Origin: Thermoplasmatales archaeon SW_10_69_26
GTDB taxonomy: Archaea > Thermoplasmatota > SW-10-69-26
Assembly: GCA_003009755.1 (NCBI GenBank)
Contig: PXUB01000003.1
Coordinates: forward strand, 25,667 to 89,666
Direction: 5' to 3'
DNA length: 64,000 nucleotides
The notes under the pieces were generated by a model. That model saw only the letters and a program-made list of their open reading frames with translations. It was not told the DNA's origin and made no database searches. Shown here piece by piece: positions 31,985 through 39,975 of the stretch. Within the stretch, counting starts at the first letter, position 1, and the number at the start of each line of letters is the position of its first letter. The translations under genes were made by a program, and so were the position numbers.

Positions 31985-32701
31985 TCACACGTGGATCGCG
32001 ACCGCTCGCCCCGTGCGGGGATCCGTGGGCGGATCGGTGGGCACCGTCCGCGCCGCCTCGCGTCTCACCCGTCGGGCGACCCAAGCGCAGGCGGCCGCGT
32101 CGACGACGTCGTGGGCGCGGGCCCGCCCGGCCTCGCCGGCCTCGCGGGGCAGCTCGATGCCCGCCGCCGACAGAAGCGACAGCCGTGCCCACCGTCCCCG
32201 CCAGGACCGCTTGGATCCGATCGCGAGGTCGGGGTCGTGGGTTCCAGCCATCGCCTGGAAGGCCAGTTCGGGGTGAGCCTCCACGAGGCGCGGGTCGCCG
32301 GTGGCCACCTCGCGGACCTCGCGGATGCGGTCGGCCAGCGCCCAGGCTTGGCGGGAGGGGGCGATCGTGTCGCGCTGGCGGGCCCGATCGACGGCCGCCT
32401 CGTAGGTCTCGGCCGCCATCACGTCCGGGGGCGGGACGGGGAAGACCGAGGCGGCCCTGTCCCCCAACAGGTCGCGAGCGCGCTCGTCGGCCCGCCGGCG
32501 GCCGTCGGCGTCGCCGTGGGGGTCCTCGTGCCCGATCGGGACGTCGACGGCCACGGCCTCGGCGGCCGGGTTGGCGTCGAGGGCTTCGGTCAGCTCCTCG
32601 ACGAAGGACAACGCGGGTGAGGCGTCCTCCGCCAGGCGGCACACGAGCCAGCCTTGGACCGAACCCATGCGAGCACCGTCGACACCGAGCACGCACGACA
32701 T
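31985..32701 (-). CDS. DUF429 protein, paralogue 3
   Basis: 238 residues: SCVLGVDGARMGSVQGWLVC, AVAVDVPIGHEDPHGDADGR, LVEAHPELAFQAMAGTHDPD and the TGRAVAIHV end. The block GSKRSWRGRWARLSLLSAAG replaces the glycine-rich loop of the other two; this version looks closest to the widespread bacterial DUF429 type. The ATG at 32701 lies 11 bp from the stop of the upstream GNAT gene. Confidence 0.8.
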   Translation of the reverse strand: MSCVLGVDGARMGSVQGWLVCRLAEDASPALSFVEELTEALDANPAAEAVAVDVPIGHEDPHGDADGRRRADERARDLLGDRAASVFPVPPPDVMAAETYEAAVDRARQRDTIAPSRQAWALADRIREVREVATGDPRLVEAHPELAFQAMAGTHDPDLAIGSKRSWRGRWARLSLLSAAGIELPREAGEAGRARAHDVVDAAACAWVARRVRREAARTVPTDPPTDPRTGRAVAIHV

Positions 32702-32712
32702 CGGATCGGTCC

Positions 32713-33279
32713 TCAGGCGCGCCCGGTGCGGCGCTCCCACTCCTCGCGCAGCAGGCCGAAGAAGATCTTGTCCATCCAGTCGCCTTGGCGGCGGGTGTGC
32801 CAACGCAACCGGCCTTCCTCGTGGAACCCGTAGCGTTTGAACAGGTCGATGCTGGCCTTGTTACCCTCGAGCACGACGCCGTAAAGCTTGGTCAGGTCCA
32901 GGCGGTCGAAGGCGATCTCGAGCAACAGGTCGAAGGCCTCGAAGGCCACGCCCTCGCCCCACATCTCGCGGCCGAGCCAGATCCCGATCTCGGCGTTGTG
33001 GGATTCCAGGTCGACGTCGGAGAGGGCAGCCATGCCGACGAGGCGATCGGCCTCGATCGTGGCGATCGCCAGGTGGAAGGACTTGCCCACGCGGGCCTCC
33101 TCCTCGGCGAGCGCGATGAAGCGGGCCCCGTGCTCGCGCGAGTAGGGGTGTGGGAGGTCGGTCCAGCGGGCGATCGCTTCGTCGTCGGCGGCGTCGACCA
33201 GGTCCTCCAGGTCCCCGTCCTGGACGGGGCGTAGGCGGACCCGCTCGCCTTCGCGCCGCAGAGCCTTGGCCTGGACCAC
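32713..33279 (-). CDS. GNAT acetyltransferase, RimJ/RimL-like
   Basis: 188 residues. Seen: VRLRPVQDGDLEDLVDAADD, LVGMAALSDVDLESHNAEIG, IWLGREMWGEGVAFEAFDLL (acetyl-CoA loop, W-G-E-G-V-A) and VLEGNKASIDLFKRYGFHEE, followed by the common ending. Such enzymes acetylate the N-terminus of ribosomal proteins or small molecules. It is probably the first gene of the DUF429 transcript. Upstream, 33300-33370 carries two GC-rich hairpins. Confidence 0.8.
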   Translation of the reverse strand: MVQAKALRREGERVRLRPVQDGDLEDLVDAADDEAIARWTDLPHPYSREHGARFIALAEEEARVGKSFHLAIATIEADRLVGMAALSDVDLESHNAEIGIWLGREMWGEGVAFEAFDLLLEIAFDRLDLTKLYGVVLEGNKASIDLFKRYGFHEEGRLRWHTRRQGDWMDKIFFGLLREEWERRTGRA

Positions 33280-33405
33280 ATCGATGCTGGAGGTCTCCTC
33301 CGCCTAAAGGCACGGGGCTTTTCCCACCGCGGGAGCCCCGTTCTCGGGTTCCGCCGGTCAACGGCGGGCCGCCCGATCTCGTCCGCGATGGTGAACTGTG
33401 AGCAG

Positions 33406-33666
33406 TCACCCAGCTGGGACAGGCAGCCGCGCTGGACGGGGACCGTCGGTGGTCAGCTGGCGGTAGAGGACGGTCGGTCGGCCGTGTCGGCGCCCGTGAG
33501 GCCGCCCGCATAGAGGTTCCCGCTTCACCGTGTCGGGCGCGTTGCCCGCGTTGTGGTGCCACCCGTCCGGATCCTCGTCGGTGCCGTCGACGGCGAACCC
33601 GAGGCGTCCCTCCTCGGCCGCGGTCACGGCGGTGAAGAGGACTGAGGTGAGATCCTCGGGCTCCAA
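33406..33666 (-). CDS. uncertain small ORF, possibly a gene fragment
   Basis: 86 residues from a TTG. The first half (EPEDLTSVLFTAVTAAEEGR, LGFAVDGTDEDPDGWHHNAG) is acidic and codon-typical; the second half is Arg/Pro-rich and poor. I recognise no family and see no promoter. It may be a decayed gene. The rest of the 33280-33775 spacer holds no better candidate. Confidence 0.25.
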   Translation of the reverse strand: MEPEDLTSVLFTAVTAAEEGRLGFAVDGTDEDPDGWHHNAGNAPDTVKREPLCGRPHGRRHGRPTVLYRQLTTDGPRPARLPVPAG

Positions 33667-33775
33667 GCCGATCGCGGAGAAGAGGAAGGAGAACCCCCTG
33701 GCGGGGGGCCAGGGGGAGAGGGGGCGGACCCCAGCACGTCAGCGGATAGACGCAGACCGCCGGCGGGTGGCCGGT

Positions 33776-34117
33776 CTAGACGGAGGCGCCGTCCTCGATC
33801 GGGAACAGGGGACAGTCGGGTCCGCACTGGAAGGGTCCGTTGTTCAGCTCGAACTCGCAGTCGCCCTCGTGCTCGAGCAGGGTGTTCGTGTCGGCCAGGT
33901 CCTGGCAGGCCTGCTCGTCGTGGACGATCACGGAGGGGCAGCCGTCCGAGCCGTCGACGGTGACGTAGCGGCCCTCCTCGTGGAAGAGGTAGACCTGCGT
34001 GCAGTTGTCGGGCTGCTTGCCGGGGATCTCGGTCTCCGCGCCGGCGAGGGGGGCGGTCAGCGCGGAAGCCAGCAGGCCAAGCGTCGCGATCGCGAGGATG
34101 GTGGTTCGTAGGTTCAC
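33776..34117 (-). CDS. small cysteine-rich secreted protein, family member 1
   Basis: 113 residues from GTG 34117. The signal peptide (LRTTILAIATLGLLASALTA) is shared, almost word for word, with three neighbouring genes. The mature part has six cysteines (DNCTQVYLF, GCPSVIVHDEQACQDLADTN, GDCEFELNNGPFQCGPDCPL) and is acidic. Disulphide-bonded exported protein; function unknown. Confidence 0.65.
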   Translation of the reverse strand: MNLRTTILAIATLGLLASALTAPLAGAETEIPGKQPDNCTQVYLFHEEGRYVTVDGSDGCPSVIVHDEQACQDLADTNTLLEHEGDCEFELNNGPFQCGPDCPLFPIEDGASV

Positions 34118-34300
34118 GGGAACACCGCCCACGCCAAATCCAGGCCAAGGCAAATCTCTTGCGGTGCCGACGCAGCGAGGATCGCTCTCCCGCGGAACGT
34201 TCCCACGATGGGTCGAAGCCTCGGACGCGGGATCGAGGCTAGCCGTCAGGGGTGAAGAGGGAGAGGGAGCGGACCGGTCGCGTCCGGCCCGCCGGGCCGA

Positions 34301-34603
34301 TCACTTCTCGATCGGGGTCGAGGAGGCCTCGGAGTCGATCACCGGGCAGGTACAAACGGGGTTGCAGGGGATGGTGGTGACGAGCTGGCAGGGGTCCGTC
34401 TCGATCGCGCAGGCGATGAACATCGGCGTCGCGTCTGTGCACGTCTCGTTGACCTCGTCCTCGATCGCCTCGCGGCAGTCGTCGGTGTCGTCGTGGACGT
34501 TCTGGGGCTCGCAGGTCGCCTCGCTGGCGCTCGCGGTGGCGGTGAACGCGGTCGCGAAGAGGCCGAGCGCGGCGACGGCCAGCAGCGTGGTTCGAAGCTT
34601 CAC
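34301..34603 (-). CDS. small cysteine-rich secreted protein, family member 2
   Basis: 100 residues. The GTG at 34603 puts KLRTTLLAVAALGLFATAFT at the N-terminus, matching the paralogues; a GTG at 34612 would add three residues. The mature chain has eight cysteines (ATCEPQNV, DDCREAI, ETCTDATPMFIACAIETDPC, IPCNPVCTCPV) in an acidic background. Unknown function, probably disulphide-stabilised and extracellular. Confidence 0.65.
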   Translation of the reverse strand: MKLRTTLLAVAALGLFATAFTATASASEATCEPQNVHDDTDDCREAIEDEVNETCTDATPMFIACAIETDPCQLVTTIPCNPVCTCPVIDSEASSTPIEK

Positions 34604-34667
34604 GTCGATCACTCGGCGGGCCAGGCCGGCTGGGCCCGATAGTCGTTGCGGATCCCGCTCGGTGCGC

Positions 34668-35156
34668 TCACGTCGATGCCCTCGTGGGCGAGGCCGCCTC
34701 GCCCGCGCGATGCTCCTCGAAGACGGCGACCGCGTCCGAGAAGACCTCGGTGAACATCTGCTTCCAGTTCGGGATCATGACGCGCTGGGCGAGCTTGCCT
34801 GGGAGGTGATCGTAGCTGATCGTCGAGCGGATCTCCAGGTGGGCGCCCGTCTCCGTGGCGGTCACCTCGTAGCGGTCGACGATCTCGAACCCGGGCCCGG
34901 GGACGACGAACCGCCACCGTCCGGGCCCCTCGTCGTGGAGGGTCTCCTCGAGCGTGAACGTGAGCCCCATCGGTCCCCGCCACTCGGTCTCGTAGACCGC
35001 GCCGTCCTCGGTCGTGGCGAGCCGCTCGATCCGATGCGGCTGCTCGCGGGGGTCCTCGGCCTCGTACACCTCCGGAAGGTCGGTCCACCACTGCTCCAGG
35101 CGCTCGGGCGAGGCGGCGACGTCGAAGCCGAGGACGAGCTCTTCGGGTTCCACCAT
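34668..35156 (-). CDS. SRPBCC/START-like ligand-binding protein
   Basis: 162 residues: LVLGFDVAASPERLEQWWTD, then FTLEETLHDEGPGRWRFVVP, YEVTATETGAHLEIRSTISY and a long C-terminal helix with WKQMFTEVFSDAVAVFEEHR. This is the helix-grip fold of coenzyme-Q-binding/aromatase-like proteins; the ligand is unknown. AT-rich gctctatcatcc (35183-35194, minus) lies ~30 bp before the ATG at 35156. It interrupts the row of small secreted-protein genes. Confidence 0.65.
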   Translation of the reverse strand: MVEPEELVLGFDVAASPERLEQWWTDLPEVYEAEDPREQPHRIERLATTEDGAVYETEWRGPMGLTFTLEETLHDEGPGRWRFVVPGPGFEIVDRYEVTATETGAHLEIRSTISYDHLPGKLAQRVMIPNWKQMFTEVFSDAVAVFEEHRAGEAASPTRAST

Positions 35157-35287
35157 CGCCACACCGACGGGACGGTGCGGGGGATGATAGAGCTTGGCCC
35201 GGACGTTGACGGCCAGCTCCGCTCGCTTGGCGGAGGGTGAACGGAAAACAGAGCGCGGGGGCGGCCCCCGCTCGGTGGGACGACGGC

Positions 35288-35557
35288 TTACAGGAACCGG
35301 GGGTGCGGGTCGCAGGTGCAGGTGCAGAACAGGCGAAACTCCTCGCAGGGGTGGAACTCCGGCGAGCAGTCCACGCTGTATTTGAGGACGGTCTCCTCGC
35401 AGACGAGGGCCCGAACGTCGTCCTCGTCGGGCAGGTCTTCCTCGTCGGGCAGGTTGTCCTCGTCGGGGAGGTCGTGGTTGGCGCTGGCGGAGGGGGCAAA
35501 CGCGGTCGCAAACAGGCCTACGGCGGCGAAGGCGAGAACGATCGTTCGGGGGTTCAT
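35288..35557 (-). CDS. small cysteine-rich secreted protein, family member 3
   Basis: 89 residues. The signal peptide RTIVLAFAAVGLFATAFAPS is again of the shared type. The mature chain begins with a triplicated acidic motif (DLPDEDNLPDEEDLPDEDD) and then six cysteines in about 40 residues (LVCEETVL, DCSPEFHPCEEFRLFCTCTC). Unknown function. A double CTCTC arrangement suggests metal or disulphide chemistry. Confidence 0.6.
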   Translation of the reverse strand: MNPRTIVLAFAAVGLFATAFAPSASANHDLPDEDNLPDEEDLPDEDDVRALVCEETVLKYSVDCSPEFHPCEEFRLFCTCTCDPHPRFL

Positions 35558-35644
35558 CCAAACACCGACGGATCAACGCCGGTCGAGGCGAAAAGGCTTG
35601 CGAAGCCCGCCGCGGCCTCGGCCCGCTGGGGTGACGTGCCGGTC

Positions 35645-35908
35645 TCACTGCTCGAGGACCTGCTCGAGCAGCTCGCGCTGGGTCTCGATCTGCTCCTGCA
35701 TCTGCTCCATCTGCTGGAGCGCCTGCGTGAGCCGCTGTTGGCTCTCGACCGCCTCCTCGAGCTCGGGTCCCGTGTCCTTCAGGAACTCGCGGATCGCCCG
35801 ACGCACGACGGCGGTCCGGCTGGGGTACTCGCCGGCCTCGACCAGCGCGTCCATGAACTCCACGTCCCGGACCGGGATCCGGGTCGTGATCCGCTGGGTG
35901 TCGGGCAT
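35645..35908 (-). CDS. ribbon-helix-helix DNA-binding protein with coiled-coil tail
   Basis: 87 residues. RITTRIPVRDVEFMDALVEA, GEYPSRTAVVRRAIREFLKD is a CopG/MetJ-type RHH domain; the last 33 residues are Gln/Glu-rich heptads (LTQALQQMEQMQEQIETQRE) that should form a coiled coil. It probably acts as a dimeric transcription regulator; targets unknown. A gtatttgg element (35943-35950, minus) lies 23 or 38 bp from the two candidate starts (35923 and 35908). Confidence 0.75.
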   Translation of the reverse strand: MPDTQRITTRIPVRDVEFMDALVEAGEYPSRTAVVRRAIREFLKDTGPELEEAVESQQRLTQALQQMEQMQEQIETQRELLEQVLEQ

Positions 35909-35957
35909 GGGAGCCGGACCCATGCTTTGGTCGGCTGGCCCCAAATACGTTCGGGTG

Positions 35958-36215
35958 CTAGGCGAGGTCCCCGCCGCGCCGGGCCCCGAGCGTCCATCGA
36001 CGGTAGGCATCGCCGGAGGCCACGATCGGGTGTAGACCTTCGACGGGATCGGGCGTCCCCGGCGCCTGCCGGTCGACGAACGCCACCCCTGCCACCAGCC
36101 CCAGACCGACGGCCAGGCCAGCGACCGGCTCCCACCCCGCGAGCTCGGGTCGCTCCCGTCACCGGAAAGCGTCGTTGTAGAAGGCCCACTGGGCCGCGAG
36201 ACCGCCCCTCGGTCC
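35958..36215 (-). pseudogene. gene remnant with one in-frame stop
   Basis: In one minus-strand frame the sequence reads LAAQWAFYNDAFR, stop (36159-36161), then RERPELAGWEPVAGLAVGLG, LVAGVAFVDRQAPGTPDPVE and AYRRWTLGARRGGDLA, ending at TAG 35958. Codon use is normal and a membrane segment is visible, but there is no start codon after the internal stop. Probably a decayed membrane-protein gene; a TGG-to-TGA change could explain the stop. Confidence 0.35.
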
Positions 36216-36293
36216 CGAGCTTGGGGGTGGTTGATCAGGGAGGAAAGAGGGAAGGAGGGGCCAGCTGGCCCCGGGTCGGTCGACGGTGGGGGC

Positions 36294-36662
36294 TCAGTCC
36301 TGGCCGGGCTTGGGCGGGCAGTGGCTTTGCGGGCAGGGCTCGAAGGGACCGTGGTCCTCGCAGAACGTGAGCGCGACCCCGAACTCCCCGGTGTCGCAGG
36401 CGTTCTGCGGATCGTCGAGGACGCCGTTCACGTACTCGCAGTACGTGGATGGGACGTGGATCCCGTCGGGGTCGAGCTCGCAGGGCACGTCGGCCGGGGG
36501 ATCCTGGGTCTGGTCGTCGACGTTGCACTGGATGCCGTTGGGTTCACCGTGCGGGTACACGGCGCAATCGACCGGGCCCGGCTGGGCGGCCACGGCGGGA
36601 GCGAGCCCAGTGGCGAACAGACCGGTAGCCGCGATCGCGAGAAGCGTGGTCTCGAGATCCAT
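36294..36662 (-). CDS. small cysteine-rich secreted protein, family member 4
   Basis: 122 residues. DLETTLLAIAATGLFATGLA is the shared signal peptide. The mature chain has eight cysteines (VDCAVYP, IQCNVDDQT, VPCELDP, TYCEYVN, NACDTGE, LTFCEDH, EPCPQSHCPPKPGQ). The segment HGEPNGIQCNVDD is echoed upstream (36765-36784), where gatgccgttgggttcaccgt recurs, as if a fifth copy had decayed. aacgcttttgccgg lies ~35 bp upstream. Confidence 0.65.
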   Translation of the reverse strand: MDLETTLLAIAATGLFATGLAPAVAAQPGPVDCAVYPHGEPNGIQCNVDDQTQDPPADVPCELDPDGIHVPSTYCEYVNGVLDDPQNACDTGEFGVALTFCEDHGPFEPCPQSHCPPKPGQD

Positions 36663-36865
36663 GAGATACCATCGCGAGCAGTCCCGCTGACCGGCAAAAG
36701 CGTTACGCATCACCGGCACCACGGTGCCGAGCGGGGCGTCTCGTGGACCGTCCACGGCCCCTTCGATGCCGTTGGGTTCACCGTCGGCAGCCATCCCAGT
36801 CGACAGGGCCATGCTGGTCGGCCTCGGCGGGAGCGAGCCCGGTGACGCGGCATCGAGCCCGAGGA

Positions 36866-36895
36866 TTGACAACATATCGCCGTCTCATGTTAAGA
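36866..36895 (+). promoter_or_regulatory. promoter and possible autoregulatory site of the NikR-like gene
   Basis: aacatatc (36870-36877) is centred ~24 bp before the GTG at 36897. AACAT and ATGTT form an inverted repeat with an 11-bp spacer over the likely start of transcription, where a metal-responsive repressor could bind. Confidence 0.45.
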
Positions 36896-36896
36896 C

Positions 36897-37283
36897 GTGC
36901 GCGTCATCAGCGTCTCCCTGCCCGAGGACACCGTGGACGAGCTCGACCGGCGAGCCGACCAAGACGGATACAGCGGCCGCAGCGAGCTCGTGCGCGCGGC
37001 ACTGGGGCCCTTCCTCGATCAGGCTCGAGGCGAGGAGGCACGCGAGGGACCGGCCACGGCCACGCTGGTCCTCGCCTACGACGAGGAGATCAGCGATCTC
37101 GTGAATCGGCGCCGCCACGATCACGCCGAACCGATCACGACCATGGTCCACGGGCACACCGATGATCATCGGTGCCTGGAGGTCCTCGTCCTCGAGGGGG
37201 GAAGCGACGAGATCCGGTCGTTGGCGAACGACCTGCGGGGCCGCCCGGGGATGAACCAGGTCGAGCTGACGTGGCTCGACTGA
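36897..37283 (+). CDS. NikR-like metal-responsive transcription regulator
   Basis: 128 residues. N-terminal RHH domain (RVISVSLPEDTVDELDRRAD, GYSGRSELVRAALGPFLDQA) and a C-terminal ACT-like domain with the nickel-site pattern TTMVHGHTDDHRCLEVLVLE (His-x-His...His-x-Cys). In NikR these residues bind Ni(II) in a square plane. The gene directly precedes a metal ABC transporter, so it likely represses uptake when metal is high. The metal here could be nickel or zinc. Confidence 0.85.
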   Translation: MRVISVSLPEDTVDELDRRADQDGYSGRSELVRAALGPFLDQARGEEAREGPATATLVLAYDEEISDLVNRRRHDHAEPITTMVHGHTDDHRCLEVLVLEGGSDEIRSLANDLRGRPGMNQVELTWLD

Positions 37284-37318
37284 CTGTTGATAGTAAAACA
37301 GGCCTTCACAGTTAACAG
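37284..37318 (+). promoter_or_regulatory. AT-rich operator/promoter of the metal ABC transporter
   Basis: Directly after the regulator stop: CTGTTGATAGTAAAACAG (inverted CTGTT/AACAG arms) and then CAGTTAACAG. This is the most AT-rich stretch nearby and ends ~37 bp before the ATG of the binding protein. It is a likely site for the NikR-like regulator. Confidence 0.5.
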
Positions 37319-37354
37319 GAGGAAACTAATAACGGGAGGGGGGTGGCAGGCGTG

Positions 37355-38371
37355 ATGACGCGCCGATTGCTCCCCCTGCTCGCCGCGACGCTGCTCGCCA
37401 CCGCCGGTTGCGTCGGCCCCCTGACCGACACCGGCGATAGCCCCGATGTCCTCGTCACCCACTACCCCATCGAGTTCCTCGCCTCCGAGATCGCCGGCGA
37501 CGATGTCGACGTCGACGCCTTCGTCGAGGGGGGCCAGCCCCACGACTTCAACCCAGGCTTCGAGGACAGGTCCGCCCTCGAGGACGCGAGCCTGGTCGTG
37601 TACCAGGGCGCCGGCTTCTCGCCCGGCGTCGAGGGGATGCTGGCCAGCGCCGGCGAGGACGGGCCGCCCTCGCTTGCCCTCGTCGACACCGTCGACACGA
37701 TCGTTCACGAGGACGAGCACCGTCACGAGGCTGAGGAAAACCATTCCAACCACGAGGACCGCGACGGTGGCGACCAGGACGAGCACCACGAGAGCGAGCA
37801 CGAGCGCGAGCACGACGAGCACGCGGAGGGTCGCGAGGACCCGCACACCTGGCTGGACCCCGTGCGCATGACCCAGCACGCCGAGGCGATCCGCGACGCG
37901 ATGCAGGAGGCCTTCCCCGAGCACGAGGAGGCCTTCGCGAACCGGACCGCCGACCTCGTCGACGACCTCGAGGCCCTCCACGGGGACTTCGAGGCCGGCC
38001 TCGCGACCTGCGAGGTCCGGACCGCCGTCGTCAACCACAACGCTTTCGCTTACCTCGGAGACCGCTATAACATCACCTTCGAGGCCGCCCACGGGCTCTC
38101 GCCCGACACGGAGCCCTCGGCCGAGACGATCGACCGCCTCGCGGAGATCGTCGACCACCACAACCTCACGACCGTGTTCTTCGAGGAGTTCGTCAGCCCG
38201 GAGGTCGTCGAGACGATCGCCGACGAGACCGGCGCCGACACCGAGGTCCTCTCGCCCCTCGCGGCGCTCACCGACGAGCAGCGCGCCGACGGCGAGACCT
38301 ACCTCACCCGCATGCGAGCCAATCTCCACGCGCTCGAGGACGCGATGCGCTGCACCTCCTCGGGGGCGTGA
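37355..38371 (+). CDS. znuA: metal ABC transporter substrate-binding lipoprotein (ZnuA-like)
   Basis: 338 residues. A lipoprotein signal (LLPLLAATLLATAGC) precedes a cluster A-I metal-binding protein: VTHYPIEFLASEIAGDDVDV, PHDFNPG (first His), a His/Asp/Glu-rich loop of ~45 residues (EDEHRHEAEENHSNHEDRDG...), DPHTWLDPVRM (second His), VNHNAFAYLGDRY (third His) and FFEEFVSPEVVETIADETGA. The His-rich loop is typical of zinc-specific ZnuA. ATG 37355 is preferred over GTG 37343. Confidence 0.88.
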   Translation: MTRRLLPLLAATLLATAGCVGPLTDTGDSPDVLVTHYPIEFLASEIAGDDVDVDAFVEGGQPHDFNPGFEDRSALEDASLVVYQGAGFSPGVEGMLASAGEDGPPSLALVDTVDTIVHEDEHRHEAEENHSNHEDRDGGDQDEHHESEHEREHDEHAEGREDPHTWLDPVRMTQHAEAIRDAMQEAFPEHEEAFANRTADLVDDLEALHGDFEAGLATCEVRTAVVNHNAFAYLGDRYNITFEAAHGLSPDTEPSAETIDRLAEIVDHHNLTTVFFEEFVSPEVVETIADETGADTEVLSPLAALTDEQRADGETYLTRMRANLHALEDAMRCTSSGA

Positions 38372-38375
38372 TCCC

Positions 38376-39143
38376 GTGAACGCCAAGGCGTGCGTGCTCG
38401 GCGCCGAGGACGTTACCGTCCGCTACGGGGCCACCACCGCGCTCGACGGTGTCTCGCTGCGAGTCGAGGACGGCGAGTTCGTGGGTCTCGTGGGCCCCAA
38501 CGGCTCCGGCAAGTCGACGCTGGTCCGCACGCTGCTCGGACTCGTCGAGCCCGACGAGGGCCAGACGTGCTGCTGCGGGCGCCCGATCCACCGTTTCGAG
38601 GACTGGTCTCGGGTCGGCTACGTCCCCCAGGACGCGGTGCACGTGGACCCGAACTTCCCGGCCAGCGTGCTCGAGGTCGCCCTGCTGGGCCGCGTGGCCG
38701 AGCGGGGGCTGGTCAACCGGTGGACCGACGAGGACCGCGAGGCCGCCCACGCGGCGCTTGAACGGGTGGGCATCGGGCACCTGGCGGATCGCTCGATCGG
38801 CACGCTCAGCGGCGGCGAACGCCAGCGCGCGTTCCTCGCCAAGGCGCTGGCAAGCGACCCGGACCTGCTGTTGCTGGACGAACCGATGGCCGGCGTGGAC
38901 GCCGCCGCGCGCGAGGACTTCTACAACCTCGTCGACGACCTCAACCACGCTGAGGGGCTCACGATCCTGCTCGTCTCCCACGATCTGCCGGCCGTGCGGA
39001 TGTGCTGTCACCGGCTCGTGGCGCTCAACCAGCGCGTGGTGTTCGACGGCTCCCCCAGGGACTTCGAGGACGAGGGCGGCCTCAGCGAGGCCTACGACAT
39101 GCACGTCCCCCACCACCCGGACCGGGCAGGGGGCCGCCCGTGA
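38376..39143 (+). CDS. znuC: metal ABC transporter ATP-binding protein (ZnuC-like)
   Basis: 255 residues with Walker A GLVGPNGSGKSTLVRTLLGL, the signature LSGGERQRAFLAKALASDP, Walker B LLLLDEPMAGVD and the switch His in LLVSHDLPAVR. It powers uptake with ZnuA and the permease. GTG 38376 follows the binding-protein stop by 4 bp, and its own stop overlaps the permease start. Confidence 0.9.
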   Translation: MNAKACVLGAEDVTVRYGATTALDGVSLRVEDGEFVGLVGPNGSGKSTLVRTLLGLVEPDEGQTCCCGRPIHRFEDWSRVGYVPQDAVHVDPNFPASVLEVALLGRVAERGLVNRWTDEDREAAHAALERVGIGHLADRSIGTLSGGERQRAFLAKALASDPDLLLLDEPMAGVDAAAREDFYNLVDDLNHAEGLTILLVSHDLPAVRMCCHRLVALNQRVVFDGSPRDFEDEGGLSEAYDMHVPHHPDRAGGRP

Positions 39144-39964
39144 CCGGGCTCGAGCTCTTCCTCGAGTACGAGTTCCTGCAGCTGGCCCTGGCCGCCAGCG
39201 GGGTGATGGCGCTGCTCGCCGGGGCCCTGGGGGTGCCGCTGGTCCTGCGCGAGATGGCCATGTTCGGGCACGGGTTCGCCCACGTGAGCTACGCCGGGGT
39301 CGCCCTCGGCCTCCTGGCGGGGCTGTACCCGCTCGGCGTGGCGCTGGTTGTGACCGTCGTCGGTGCCCTCGTGATGGAGCGGCTGCGGGCGCGGGGAGCC
39401 TTCTCCGGGGACACCCGCCTGGCCGTCGTCGTCAGCGTGGGGTTCGCGATCGGCGTCACCACGGTCAGCCTGGCTGGTGGGTTCACCACCCACGTGCACG
39501 CCTACCTCTTCGGGTCCCTGTTCTCGGTGACCTCCACCGAGCTGTGGGCGATGCTGCCGCTCGCCGCCACGCTGCTGGTCGCCTTCACGCTCCTCTACAA
39601 GGAGATCTTCTACATCACGCTCGACGAGGAGGCGGCCCACCTGTCGGGGGTCCCGGTGGGCTGGATCAACGCGGCCCTGCTGGCCCTGACCGCGGCGACC
39701 ATCGTTCTCGCCTCCCGTGTGGTCGGCCTGCTCCTCGTCGCCGCGCTGCTGGTCATCCCGGCGGCGACGGCGCTCCAGATGGCAACGAGCTTCAAGGGCG
39801 CGATCCTCGGCTCGATGGCGGTCGGCCTGGTCAGCGTCGTGCTCGGGTTGGCGGCGGCGGTCAGCGTGGACGTGGCCGCGGGCGGGGCGATCGTGCTCGT
39901 CGGCGGCGCCGTCTTCGCGCTGGTGACCGGCGCGCGCCGGGCGGGCCTCGTGCGGCGCGGCTGA
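39140..39964 (+). CDS. znuB: metal ABC transporter permease (ZnuB-like)
   Basis: 274 residues with about eight hydrophobic segments (LQLALAASGVMALLAGALGV, FAHVSYAGVALGLLAG, LAVVVSVGFAIGVTTVSLAG, VVGLLLVAALLVIPAATALQ). The order EMAMFGHGFAHVSYAGVALG matches the family's ...GDALSHAVLPG loop. GTG start inside the ATPase stop codon (gtga). It completes the NikR-like/ZnuA/ZnuC/ZnuB transcript. Confidence 0.9.
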   Translation: MTGLELFLEYEFLQLALAASGVMALLAGALGVPLVLREMAMFGHGFAHVSYAGVALGLLAGLYPLGVALVVTVVGALVMERLRARGAFSGDTRLAVVVSVGFAIGVTTVSLAGGFTTHVHAYLFGSLFSVTSTELWAMLPLAATLLVAFTLLYKEIFYITLDEEAAHLSGVPVGWINAALLALTAATIVLASRVVGLLLVAALLVIPAATALQMATSFKGAILGSMAVGLVSVVLGLAAAVSVDVAAGGAIVLVGGAVFALVTGARRAGLVRRG

Positions 39965-39975
39965 GGGCAGGCCTG

